64,000 bases of DNA, from positions 124,001 to 188,000 of the forward strand of contig OY970066.1 in the NCBI GenBank assembly GCA_963705285.1, in the 5' to 3' direction. Shown here in pieces: positions 1 to 8,158 of the stretch. Source of the stretch: JACMLD01 sp963705285. GTDB taxonomy: Bacteria > Bacteroidota > Bacteroidia > Chitinophagales > Chitinophagaceae. The position numbers were made by a program, and so were the translations under genes. The notes under the pieces are model-generated. The model made no database searches. It saw nothing but the letters and a program-made list of their open reading frames with translations, and was not told the DNA's origin. Position 1 is the stretch's first letter. Every line of letters starts with the position of its first letter.

Positions 1-887
1 CAGCAAAGTCTAAAAAGAATCCTCTCAAAAATCCTAACGGTACACCGCGTACCAATGTAACTTTTGAAGATGGTATATTATTACCCGGCTACCGTTTACC
101 AACAGAAGCTGAGTGGGAATATGCTGCTCTTGGCCTGGTAAATCAAAACCCAATGCCTTCTAAAAAAGAAGGTAAGAGAGGTGAAGAGTTGCTGACCAAC
201 AAACAGGTGTATTCTTGGAGCCAGAATGTAAATGGCTTGCGCGATACACGCCGTGGCAGCTGGCAGGGTACCTTCCTGGCTAACTTTAAAAGAGGTGCCG
301 GTGATAACATGGGTGTTGCAGGTGGTTTGAACGACCGCGCTGTTTACACTGCCCCTGTAAGTTCTTTCTACCCCAATGGTTTCGGTTTATATAACATGAG
401 CGGTAACGTAAATGAGTGGACAGCCGATGTTTACCGTCCTTTGTCTGGTGTTGATAATGATGACGTGGCTTCTTACCGCGGTAATAAATACACCACTACC
501 GATTTAGCTACTGGTAAAGCAGAGAGGGACAGCCTTGGTAAAATTAAAAGCCGTTATGTAACTGACGACGAAAGCAAATCACGTCGCAACTACCAGAAAG
601 GTGATGTTATCAACTACCTCGATGGTGACTCACTGGTTGCTGGTGTAGCATACGGTTACGGACTTACTACCCTGATAAGCGATAAATCAAGAGTAATAAA
701 AGGTGGAAGTTGGAATGACCGCGCTTATTGGTTAAGCCCCGGCACACGTCGCTTCCTGGAAGAAGATCAATCTTTGAGCACTGTTGGTTTCCGTTGCGCT
801 ATGGACCGTGTAGGTAGCCCAGAAGGCAATGGCCATGGTACCGGCATCAACTACAAACAACGCAGACAGAACAGCCGTAAAAGATAA
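1..887 (+). CDS. gldJ: GldJ-like gliding motility / T9SS lipoprotein, 5' truncated
   Basis: The reading frame is open from base 3 to the TAA at 885-887, so the N-terminus, including any lipoprotein signal, lies outside the window. The visible part is a sulfatase-modifying-factor / formylglycine-generating-enzyme-like fold (SUMF1 family). It has the hallmark GYRLPTEAEWEYAA stretch near the left edge, NMSGNVNEWTADVY in the middle and KGGSWNDRAYW...GFRCAMD at the end. In Bacteroidota this fold in a protein with a basic C-terminal tail (RRQNSRKR) is typical of GldJ, an outer-membrane-associated lipoprotein needed for gliding and type IX secretion. The T9SS substrates found elsewhere in the window agree with that role. 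GldK and other SUMF1 proteins are the alternatives, so the symbol is likely but not certain. A strong terminator follows at 954-983. Confidence 0.75.
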   Translation, partial: AKSKKNPLKNPNGTPRTNVTFEDGILLPGYRLPTEAEWEYAALGLVNQNPMPSKKEGKRGEELLTNKQVYSWSQNVNGLRDTRRGSWQGTFLANFKRGAGDNMGVAGGLNDRAVYTAPVSSFYPNGFGLYNMSGNVNEWTADVYRPLSGVDNDDVASYRGNKYTTTDLATGKAERDSLGKIKSRYVTDDESKSRRNYQKGDVINYLDGDSLVAGVAYGYGLTTLISDKSRVIKGGSWNDRAYWLSPGTRRFLEEDQSLSTVGFRCAMDRVGSPEGNGHGTGINYKQRRQNSRKR

Positions 888-953
888 ACATCAATTACAT
901 CTTAAATATCGAGCGATAGTCCGCTCAATAGCCGAACAATATTTCCAGTTATT

Positions 954-983
954 AAAAAAGCCATCCGCACGGATGGCTTTTTT
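954..983 (+). terminator. Rho-independent terminator after gldJ
   Basis: A perfect 14-bp stem pairs AAAAAAGCCATCCG (954-967) with CGGATGGCTTTTTT (970-983) across a 2-base centre. The A-tract on one side and T-tract on the other mean it could work in both directions. It lies between gldJ and murF. Confidence 0.85.
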
Positions 984-1062
984 ATATTTAAATACTATAA
1001 CCATTTACGTTGCATGTTAATGCTTGCTACATTCGCGTTAGAGAATCAATACCCATTTTGTT

Positions 1063-2346
1063 ATGACCATTGAACAATTGTACCAGCTATACCTGCAATA
1101 CCCGGTTGTTGAAACAGATACCAGGAAAATAAAAAAAGACGCTATTTTTTTTGCGTTGAAAGGACCCAGTTTCAACGGTAACGCATTTGCGCAGCAGGCG
1201 CTGGAAGCAGGTGCCGCCTATGCCGTAGTTGATGAAGCTGTCTATGCAGTAAACGACCGGTTTATTTTGGTGAACGATGTGCTGACCACTTTGCAGCAAC
1301 TGGCCAAACACCACCGCCAACAATTTTCTATCCCCTTTATTGCCATTACGGGCAGCAACGGCAAAACAACTACCAAAGAATTGGTTCATGCGGTATTATC
1401 TGCTGGTTTTAAAACATATACTACTTCAGGCAACCTGAATAACCATATTGGTGTTCCCCTCACCATCCTGTCAATAAAAAAAGACGCTGAAATGGCCGTG
1501 ATAGAAATGGGTGCCAACCACCAACGGGAAATTGCCGGTTATTGCGAGTACACCATGCCCACCCACGGTATTATTACCAATGCAGGCAAGGCCCATCTTG
1601 AAGGTTTTGGCGGTGAAGAAGGCGTAAAAAAAGGTAAAGGCGAATTATTTGATTACCTGCGTGCACACCAGGGCGTTGCACTGGTGATGTGGGATTATGA
1701 CTACCTGCGCCACATGAGCAAAGGACTGCCTACCGTATTTACCTATGGCACACACGATGCTGCCGTAACCGGTGAAGCAGTTAAAAGCGAGCCGTTTTTA
1801 GATGTGCAGTTTACCAAAGGAATTAATGAACTCATCCATACACAACTGGTGGGAGATTATAACCTTCCCAATATCTTATGTGCAGCGGCAACAGGTGTGC
1901 TGTTCAACATCTCCGGTGCTTCCATTAAATCTGCCATTGAGGCCTACACCCCGTCTAATAGTCGTTCCCAACTGGTAAAACATGGCAGCAATACAATTAT
2001 ACTGGATGCCTATAACGCCAACCCGTCCAGCATGAAAGCTGCGATTGAAAATTTTGCCAAACTACCTGCTACCGATAAAATACTTATACTGGGCGGTATG
2101 GCAGAACTGGGTAACGAAAGCCTGCACGAACACAAACAACTGGTTGAACTGATTGACCGTTATACGTGGAAGGCCGTGGTGTTAACGGGCGGCGATTTCC
2201 TAAAAATAGATCATCCTTATACCCGGTTCACCAATGCAGGCGAGGCGAGGGACTGGTTTCAGGCGCAGCAATTTTCCAACGCCACTATTCTTATCAAAGG
2301 TTCCCGCAGCATGCAGATGGAAAAAGTACTGCAAGACAGTAAATAA
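1063..2346 (+). CDS. murF: UDP-N-acetylmuramoyl-tripeptide--D-alanyl-D-alanine ligase (MurF)
   Basis: This is a 427-residue cytoplasmic Mur ligase that adds D-Ala-D-Ala to UDP-MurNAc-tripeptide, the last soluble step of peptidoglycan precursor synthesis. The ATP-binding P-loop GSNGKTTT is at residues 97-104. The central domain follows with NNHIGVPLT and EMGANHQREI, and the C-terminal Mur ligase domain has DAYNANPSSMKAAI and GGMAELG. The length is normal for the family. The ATG at 1063 gives a natural N-terminal domain (TIEQLYQLY...), and no earlier start is needed. A terminator upstream separates it from gldJ. The next gene begins about 50 bp after the stop. Confidence 0.95.
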   Translation: MTIEQLYQLYLQYPVVETDTRKIKKDAIFFALKGPSFNGNAFAQQALEAGAAYAVVDEAVYAVNDRFILVNDVLTTLQQLAKHHRQQFSIPFIAITGSNGKTTTKELVHAVLSAGFKTYTTSGNLNNHIGVPLTILSIKKDAEMAVIEMGANHQREIAGYCEYTMPTHGIITNAGKAHLEGFGGEEGVKKGKGELFDYLRAHQGVALVMWDYDYLRHMSKGLPTVFTYGTHDAAVTGEAVKSEPFLDVQFTKGINELIHTQLVGDYNLPNILCAAATGVLFNISGASIKSAIEAYTPSNSRSQLVKHGSNTIILDAYNANPSSMKAAIENFAKLPATDKILILGGMAELGNESLHEHKQLVELIDRYTWKAVVLTGGDFLKIDHPYTRFTNAGEARDWFQAQQFSNATILIKGSRSMQMEKVLQDSK

Positions 2347-2379
2347 GTTTTGCTATGCTGTTTTACAAATATACCGGTG

Positions 2380-2387
2380 TACCTTTG
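2380..2387 (+). promoter_or_regulatory. Candidate -7 box (TACCTTTG) for the DUF983 gene
   Basis: TACCTTTG fits the Bacteroidota sigma-factor consensus TAnnTTTG and is followed by CAGCC, the same context as at acpP. It ends only seven bases before the ATG at 2395, so the message would be leaderless or nearly so. No convincing -33 box stands at the usual spacing. Confidence 0.4.
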
Positions 2388-2394
2388 CAGCCTG

Positions 2395-2862
2395 ATGACC
2401 AATACGGCAAACACAGAACGGCACCCGGGATATTTGATTTCTGTTTTAAGCAACAAATGCCCACGTTGCAGGGAAGGTTTTATTTACAAAGAAAAAAGTT
2501 CATACAAATTGATGTCTGTTGTTAAAATGACAGACAAATGCCCCGTATGTGCCCAGCGTACAGAAATAGAAGTAGGTTTTTATTATGGAACCGGCTATGT
2601 AAGCTATGCACTTTCTGTGGGGCTTTGCGTGGCCTCTTGTCTTGCCTGGTGGCTACTGATTGGTTTTTCTTTTGAAGACAACCGTTTTTTAATTTGGCTT
2701 ATCTTCAATGCCCTGTTGCTGATTGGGCTGCAACCTCCGCTTATGCGTTTATCCCGCACATTATGGCTCTCCTGGTTTGTTAAGTATGATCCCCAATGGA
2801 AACAGCACAAGCCCGATGAACATCTCGACAGAATTATCCCAGAACAAATGGGTAATTGGTAA
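2395..2862 (+). CDS. DUF983 family membrane protein
   Basis: This is a 155-residue protein if translated from the ATG at 2395; a TTG at 2350 would add 15 residues that read through a likely promoter. It has two zinc-ribbon-like CxxC pairs: NKCPRCREG near residue 23 and DKCPVCAQR near residue 48. They are followed by the EVGFYYGTGYVSYALSV stretch typical of DUF983 and two hydrophobic segments around residues 65-105. The C-terminal half (DPQWKQHKPDEHLDRI) is probably cytoplasmic. No function is established for the family. It lies directly downstream of murF, which may only reflect local gene order. A heptamer repeat array begins a few bases past the stop. Confidence 0.8.
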   Translation: MTNTANTERHPGYLISVLSNKCPRCREGFIYKEKSSYKLMSVVKMTDKCPVCAQRTEIEVGFYYGTGYVSYALSVGLCVASCLAWWLLIGFSFEDNRFLIWLIFNALLLIGLQPPLMRLSRTLWLSWFVKYDPQWKQHKPDEHLDRIIPEQMGNW

Positions 2863-2865
2863 CGA

Positions 2866-2933
2866 AGAGTATTTAGTATTAAGTATTTAGTATCTAGTAT
2901 TTAGTATCTAGTATTTAGTATTCAGACTACATG
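2866..2933 (+). repeat. Heptamer array, AGTATTT word
   Basis: About nine tandem heptamers in register (AGTATTT, AGTATTA, AGTATCT, AGTATTC variants) begin immediately after the DUF983 stop codon. The same word reappears as its reverse complement from about 2988 onward, so the two parts could pair. Confidence 0.85.
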
Positions 2934-2962
2934 CCATGATCGTGAAAACTGAACACTTAAAA

Positions 2963-3438
2963 CTCCTGGCCCGCCGCGTGTCTTGATACTAAATACTGAA
3001 TACTGAATACTCCGGGCCCGCCGCATATCTTGATACAAAATACTAAATGCTCCTGGCCCGCCGCATGTCTTGATACAAAACACTAAATACTTAATCCTCC
3101 CTTTCCGCCGCGTGTCTTGATACTAAATACTAAATACTAAATACTGAATGCTCTTCGCCGCCGCGTGTCTTGGTACTAAATACTAAGTACTGAATACTCC
3201 CTTCCCGCCGCATGTCTTGATACTAAACACTAAATACATGATACCCCTGGCCCGCCGCGTGTCTTGGTGCTAAATACTAAATACTGAATACTCCTGGCCC
3301 GCCGCGTGTCTTGGTACTAAATACTAAATACTGAATACTCCTTTCCCGCCGCGTGTCTTGATACTAAATACTAAATACTAAATACTGAATGCTCTTCGCC
3401 GCCGCGTGTCTTGATACTAAATACTAGATACTAAATAC
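2963..3438 (+). repeat. Ten-copy compound tandem repeat, unit 47 bp changing in 7-bp steps
   Basis: There are ten copies of a unit with a GC-rich core (CCGCCGCGTGTCTTGATAC) followed by two to four TAAATAC heptamers. Unit lengths by eye are 47, 40, 47, 54, 46, 47, 47, 47 and 54 bp plus a final partial copy, so units differ almost exactly by whole heptamers. The array fills the space between two convergent genes and ends at the stop of the AhpD-like gene. The heptamer is the complement of the word at 2866-2933. It is not a CRISPR: the AT-rich intervals are themselves repeats, and no cas gene is nearby. Confidence 0.9.
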
Positions 3439-3439
3439 T

Positions 3440-3874
3440 TTAATCCAACGCCATTTGCGTGGTAATACCAATCCGGTTCCATGCATTGATGGTAAGTATA
3501 GCCATAATAATTTGCGCGAGGTAGCTCTCAGAAAATAAACTTGCCGCGGCATTATAAGCATCAGTCCCCGCATGCTGGCTTATCAAGGTTACCTGTTCTG
3601 TAAGCGCCAGTATGGCCTGCTCTTCTTTTGTATACAATTCAGTTTCGCGCCAGGCAGTAAGCAGGTAGATGCGTTGTTCCGTTTCCCCGTTCTTGCGCGC
3701 ATCGCGCGTATGCATGTTGATGCAATATGCGCAGCCGTTTAACTGTGAAGCGCGGATTTTTATCAGATCCTGGTGGGTGGTAGTTAGTTGTGTACCGTGC
3801 AGGTATTTTTCAAGGCCCAGTATAGCTTTGTATGCTTCTGGTTGCACCTGTTGCATGTTTAATCGTTGGCTCAT
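3440..3874 (-). CDS. Carboxymuconolactone decarboxylase / AhpD-like protein
   Basis: A 144-residue all-helical protein of the AhpD-like superfamily. The redox motif is GCAYCINMHTRDARKNGE with C48, C51 and H55, the arrangement expected for alkylhydroperoxidase-type members. The conserved tail (LTINAWNRIGI) is also present. Such proteins reduce peroxides or carry out related redox chemistry in the cytoplasm; the substrate cannot be read from the sequence. A Crp/Fnr-type regulator lies about 100 bp upstream on the same strand, a pairing seen repeatedly in Bacteroidota and probably its controller. The gene ends directly against the repeat array. Confidence 0.85.
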   Translation of the reverse strand: MSQRLNMQQVQPEAYKAILGLEKYLHGTQLTTTHQDLIKIRASQLNGCAYCINMHTRDARKNGETEQRIYLLTAWRETELYTKEEQAILALTEQVTLISQHAGTDAYNAAASLFSESYLAQIIMAILTINAWNRIGITTQMALD

Positions 3875-3970
3875 TTGAATTTTTTTTAATGAACCACAAA
3901 GCTCCTATCCACAACACAGAAAAAAATTAAGCCAGTTTAAGAAAAGTAAAAGAGTCGCTGGATGTTTTCA

Positions 3971-4540
3971 TTATTTCTTTTTTCTGATCTCACTTAGGTA
4001 TTCTGGTGTAAGACCCAGGTAAGATGCCAGCATGTATTGCGGTATCCGCTGTATAAATGCCGGGTACAAGCTTACAAAATGGCGGTACCTTTCTTCTTTT
4101 GACTGGCTGAAAATATACCGGATTCTCCACTGGGCTGCGCCAAAAGAACGCTCAAGAATACGCCTGAAATAACGTTCCAGCAAAGGAAGGGTGGCAAACA
4201 TTTCATCCTGCGAAGATTTGCTGACCGACAATAGCTGAGAATTTTCTACTGCCTGTATAAAAAATTGAGAGGGCGACCCGTTTGTGTAGCTGCCAAAATC
4301 TGTTATCCACCAGTTCTCAATGGCAAACTGGGTGGTCTGTTCTGCGCCTTTATCGTCTGTAAAAAACATACGCAGGCAGCCTTTTTCCACAAAATAATTT
4401 TCTCGGCATACCTGCCCTTCCTGTAACAACAACTGTTTCTTTTTAACCACTAACGGCTTGGCATAACCGGCTAATACTGTTGACTGCTCTTGGTTAATAT
4501 CAACAAATTTTCTGATATGGTCTGCAAGTATACTACTCAT
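3971..4540 (-). CDS. Crp/Fnr family transcriptional regulator
   Basis: A 189-residue protein with an N-terminal cyclic-nucleotide-binding-like beta-roll (KKQLLLQEGQVCRENYFVEKGCLRMFF). It has the tryptophan-rich segment (FAIENWWITDFGSY) common in Bacteroidota Crp-like regulators. A C-terminal helix-turn-helix (RIPQYMLASYLGLTPEYLSEIRKKK) ends the protein. The Arg/Ser ligands of classical cAMP-binding Crp are not evident, so the effector is unknown. It lies upstream of the AhpD-like gene in the same orientation and divergent from the TonB receptor gene, so it could regulate either. Confidence 0.88.
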   Translation of the reverse strand: MSSILADHIRKFVDINQEQSTVLAGYAKPLVVKKKQLLLQEGQVCRENYFVEKGCLRMFFTDDKGAEQTTQFAIENWWITDFGSYTNGSPSQFFIQAVENSQLLSVSKSSQDEMFATLPLLERYFRRILERSFGAAQWRIRYIFSQSKEERYRHFVSLYPAFIQRIPQYMLASYLGLTPEYLSEIRKKK

Positions 4541-4750
4541 GAAAATGATTACAATGCTGATTAAGTATCGGGGTATGCAATGGCAAAAATAAAAAATATG
4601 GCTACTTGGTAAAGAATCATGTACAATTCATGCAGCGTTATTACAACATGCTTAGTTCCGCACTGTTATTTACCGGGCAACCACTTGCAAAATATAATAT
4701 TTCCCCCTGCGGGAAATTATTTAAATTTGATATTAACCAAAACACAGTGT

Positions 4751-7700
4751 ATGAAAAATCAAAAGCTTACCAAAGTTGCCACCACCTTATGCGTATTACT
4801 CAGTTGTTTCTACGCAACTGCCCAGGTTACCACCGCCACAATGAGCGGCACCATTCTCAGCGCTGATAAAAAACCACTTAGCGGAGCCACTGTAAAAATT
4901 ATTTATGCCGAAGCGGGCATCAATAAAACCACACTCACGCAGAGCAACGGATCTTTTTTGGTACCCAACCTGCGGGTAGGAGGTCCCTACAAAGTGACCG
5001 TTACATTTGTTGGTTATGGAGAAAAAACAGAAGACAATATTATGCTGGAACTCGGTCAGAATACCGCGGTTGATGTTACACTTGAGCCAACTTCCGGCAC
5101 GCTTACCGGTGTAACGGTAACGGGCAGGTCAAAAATTTTTGACAACCAGCATACGGGCGCTTCCACCAACATCAGCTCGCGGCAGCTACGGCAACTGCCC
5201 ACCATTTCAAGATCGGCCGACGATTTTACCCGGCTTACCCCTTCTGCCTCTTCTACCATTAACGGAACTTCGTTTGCAGGCCGCAACGGTCAATACAATA
5301 ACTATTCACTTGATGGCGCGGTGTTTAATAACCCGTTCGGTCTTGACGCGCCAACTCCCGGCGGACAAACAGGTTCGCAACCTATATCACTGGACGCTAT
5401 TGACCAGATACAGGTAAACATTGCACCTTATGATGTTACGCAGGCAGGCTTTACCGGCGCCGGTATTAATACCGTAACAAAATCTGGCACCAATACATTT
5501 GGCGGTACCGTATACGGCTTCTACCGCAACCAGGGAATGACCGGCAAAAAAGTAGATGGTAATAAAATTACCGTACCTGATCTTACCCAGCTACAAGCCG
5601 GCTTTTCAGTAGGCGGTGCCATCAAAAAAAACAAACTCTATTATTTTGCTAATTTTGAAACCGAACAACGCGATGATGCCGCCAGCAGCTATGTAGCCAG
5701 AAACGGCAGCAACGGCAGTAACAACAATACTTCGCGTGTACTTGAATCGGATCTGCAGGCTGTAAGCAGCATTTTAAAAAGCAAGTTTGGTTATGAAACC
5801 GGCCCATACCAGGGTTATAACCTGAAACAAAAAAGTTATAAATGGCTGGCTAAATTAGATTGGGTAATCAATGATAACAATAGCCTGTCGTTTACCTATA
5901 ACGGACTTGATGCCAGCAAAGAAAAACCTGCTCACCCCAATGCTATCCGCCACCGTGGCCCCGATTACCAGACGCTGCAATTCAAAAATTCCGGCTACCG
6001 TATCAACAATAAATTGCAGTCTTTTGGTGCAGAGTTAAAATCAAATTTTGGTAGCCAGTTTGCCAATAAACTGAGAGCAGTATATACCACCTTCCGCGAT
6101 ACGAGGGATCCGTTTTCTGATCCATTCCCGGTGTTGAACATCACCAAATACGGCACCATGTATATAGCGGCTGGTCATGAACCGTTCTCCATCAATAACC
6201 GGCTTAACCAGGATGCCTTTCAAATCACTGATAACTTCAACATCATTCTGCCAAAGCATACCATTACCATCGGGGGTTCATACGAGTCGTTTAAATTTGC
6301 CAATTCGTTTAACCTTACCGGTTATGGAGCAACTTTATTCAGCGACGCAGACATCAAAACATTTATTGACAGCGTACCTAAGAGCGGCGCTTACGTATTT
6401 GGCGCTTACCCGCTCGATGTGGATGTAGACGCAGCCCGGGCAGCAGGCAAAGCCGATAAATGGACATGGTATTATATCACTGTAGCCCAGGCATCGGCCT
6501 ATTTGCAAGATGAATGGAAAGCTTCAGACAACCTGAGGGTAACATACGGCTTGCGCATGGATATACCTATTTACATGGGTTCGAAATACCAGGAGCCGGG
6601 TGGCACCATTACTTCACCCACTGTACCCAATAACGACAATCTTACACTGTTTGATGAGCATGGCCAGCCTGTATCAAACGGCCAGGGCAAACAGTTGGAT
6701 AATACCAAACTGCCATCTTCCAAACCATTGTTTTCTCCCCGGCTTGGATTTAACTGGGATGTAAAAGGCGATAAAACTTTTCAGTTGCGTGGTGGATCTG
6801 GTTTGTTTACCGGCCGCTTTCCTTTTGTATGGATTGGCAATCACATCGGCAATCCATTTTCATTTTTCTATTGCGCCACTGCCAGCAATTTTAAATGGCC
6901 GCAAATATGGCGTACCAATATCGGCGCAGATTTAAAAGCCGGTGCAGGTACCATATTCAGTGTTGATGTGGCCTATTCAAAAGATGTGAATGCCATGATG
7001 GTGCGTAATTACGGATTAGGCACCCCTACCGCTTCGCTCAACAGTGGTATTGGTGATACAAGAAGTGTATACCGTGCTACCGACAAAGGTGCGGCAAACG
7101 CTTATATATTTACCAACACAAAAACCGGTTACCAATTTAACACCAGCTTTACGGTACAGCAAACATTTGCCAACAACCTGTTCTTAACAGCATCTTACAA
7201 CTATCTTATTGCTAAAGATGCCAGCTCTATCTCTGCAGAAATAAGCAGTGATGCTTTTGACCGCAACCCCATTCTAAATAACGCAAATGCCGCACGCAGC
7301 ACCCCATCTTTGTACGGCAATACGCACCGGTTTGTATTGGCAGGCATCAAAAGGTTTGAATATGGTAAAGGAAAATATGCTACTACCATTTCTGTATTCG
7401 CCAACTGGAACAGCGGTAACCGCTTTGCGTATGTGTATGGCGGTGATATTAATAACGATGGTACGGCCAGCAACGACCTGCTGTATGTGCCAAAGAACAG
7501 TGAGATAGACCAGATGCAGTTTGCCACACTTACTGATGTAAACGGTGTGGTGCAAAATGCCGCCGCACAAAAAGCTGCGTATAAAAATTTTATAGAGCAG
7601 GATAAATACCTGCGCAATCGCCGCGGCATGTACACTGAAAAATATGATGCAGAAAGCCCATGGTTTAGCCAGGTGGATATGCGTGTGTTGCAGGATTTTT

Positions 7701-7957
7701 ATTTTAATACCGGTAAGAAAACAAAAACTGTGCAGGTGAGCTTAGACGTTGTAAACCTTGGCAACCTAATCAGCAGCAAATGGGGCGTGCGCAAATACGC
7801 TACTACCACTGGTTATTTTCAACCCATTTCTGTAACCGGCGTTGCAGGTGGCGTGCCCACCTACCAATTTGACCCTTCGTTAAAAGAAACATTTATTGCC
7901 AGCCCCGATCTATGGAGCCGTTGGCAATTGCAGTTAGGTTTGCGGTTTATATTCTAA
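4751..7957 (+). CDS. Oar-like TonB-dependent outer-membrane receptor
   Basis: This protein has 1068 residues from the ATG at 4751. That start gives a clean signal peptide (MKNQKLTKVATTLCVLLSCFYATAQ), while an in-frame ATG at 4619 would add 44 non-signal residues. After the signal comes a carboxypeptidase-regulatory-like beta-sandwich (SGTILSADKKPLSGATVKI...) at about residues 30-115. Then come a plug domain (NQHTGASTNISSRQLRQLPT) and a long 22-strand barrel region ending in LQLGLRFIF with a C-terminal phenylalanine. The absence of a SusD partner and the Oar-like plug suggest an OmpA-related/Oar-type receptor rather than a SusC. The ligand is unknown. It sits alone, with a terminator after it. 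Confidence 0.9.
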   Translation: MKNQKLTKVATTLCVLLSCFYATAQVTTATMSGTILSADKKPLSGATVKIIYAEAGINKTTLTQSNGSFLVPNLRVGGPYKVTVTFVGYGEKTEDNIMLELGQNTAVDVTLEPTSGTLTGVTVTGRSKIFDNQHTGASTNISSRQLRQLPTISRSADDFTRLTPSASSTINGTSFAGRNGQYNNYSLDGAVFNNPFGLDAPTPGGQTGSQPISLDAIDQIQVNIAPYDVTQAGFTGAGINTVTKSGTNTFGGTVYGFYRNQGMTGKKVDGNKITVPDLTQLQAGFSVGGAIKKNKLYYFANFETEQRDDAASSYVARNGSNGSNNNTSRVLESDLQAVSSILKSKFGYETGPYQGYNLKQKSYKWLAKLDWVINDNNSLSFTYNGLDASKEKPAHPNAIRHRGPDYQTLQFKNSGYRINNKLQSFGAELKSNFGSQFANKLRAVYTTFRDTRDPFSDPFPVLNITKYGTMYIAAGHEPFSINNRLNQDAFQITDNFNIILPKHTITIGGSYESFKFANSFNLTGYGATLFSDADIKTFIDSVPKSGAYVFGAYPLDVDVDAARAAGKADKWTWYYITVAQASAYLQDEWKASDNLRVTYGLRMDIPIYMGSKYQEPGGTITSPTVPNNDNLTLFDEHGQPVSNGQGKQLDNTKLPSSKPLFSPRLGFNWDVKGDKTFQLRGGSGLFTGRFPFVWIGNHIGNPFSFFYCATASNFKWPQIWRTNIGADLKAGAGTIFSVDVAYSKDVNAMMVRNYGLGTPTASLNSGIGDTRSVYRATDKGAANAYIFTNTKTGYQFNTSFTVQQTFANNLFLTASYNYLIAKDASSISAEISSDAFDRNPILNNANAARSTPSLYGNTHRFVLAGIKRFEYGKGKYATTISVFANWNSGNRFAYVYGGDINNDGTASNDLLYVPKNSEIDQMQFATLTDVNGVVQNAAAQKAAYKNFIEQDKYLRNRRGMYTEKYDAESPWFSQVDMRVLQDFYFNTGKKTKTVQVSLDVVNLGNLISSKWGVRKYATTTGYFQPISVTGVAGGVPTYQFDPSLKETFIASPDLWSRWQLQLGLRFIF

Positions 7958-8007
7958 GTACAAATAATAAGCTGCATACTATATCACAGCCAGAGCGCAC
8001 TTTAATC

Positions 8008-8036
8008 AAATGCCCCGGTAGACACCGGGGCATTTT
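8008..8036 (+). terminator. Terminator after TonB receptor
   Basis: The stem TGCCCCGGT (8011-8019) pairs with ACCGGGGCA (8024-8032), is preceded by AAA and followed by TTTT. It stands 50 bp after the receptor stop. Confidence 0.8.
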
Positions 8037-8158
8037 GCTGAAAATATCTAACCCTTGCTTATATCTGTACTGCTGATTGTGTTTGCCAAAGATAGCAGCG
8101 GGTTATTAGTAGCATGTTACGCTATGTTTATACAATTGTTATGTTTGGGCCAGTTGTA

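Noticed and set aside
829..1020. A 63-residue frame overlapping the end of gldJ
   Set aside because: It overlaps gldJ out of frame and runs through the terminator hairpin.
2963..3438. CRISPR array
   Set aside because: The repeats have a conserved core, but the intervals are themselves repeated heptamers rather than unique spacers, and there are no cas genes.
4619..4750. Upstream ATG for the TonB receptor
   Set aside because: It would place 44 residues before a perfect signal peptide, and TAAATTTG at 4722-4729 inside that stretch may be the -7 box.
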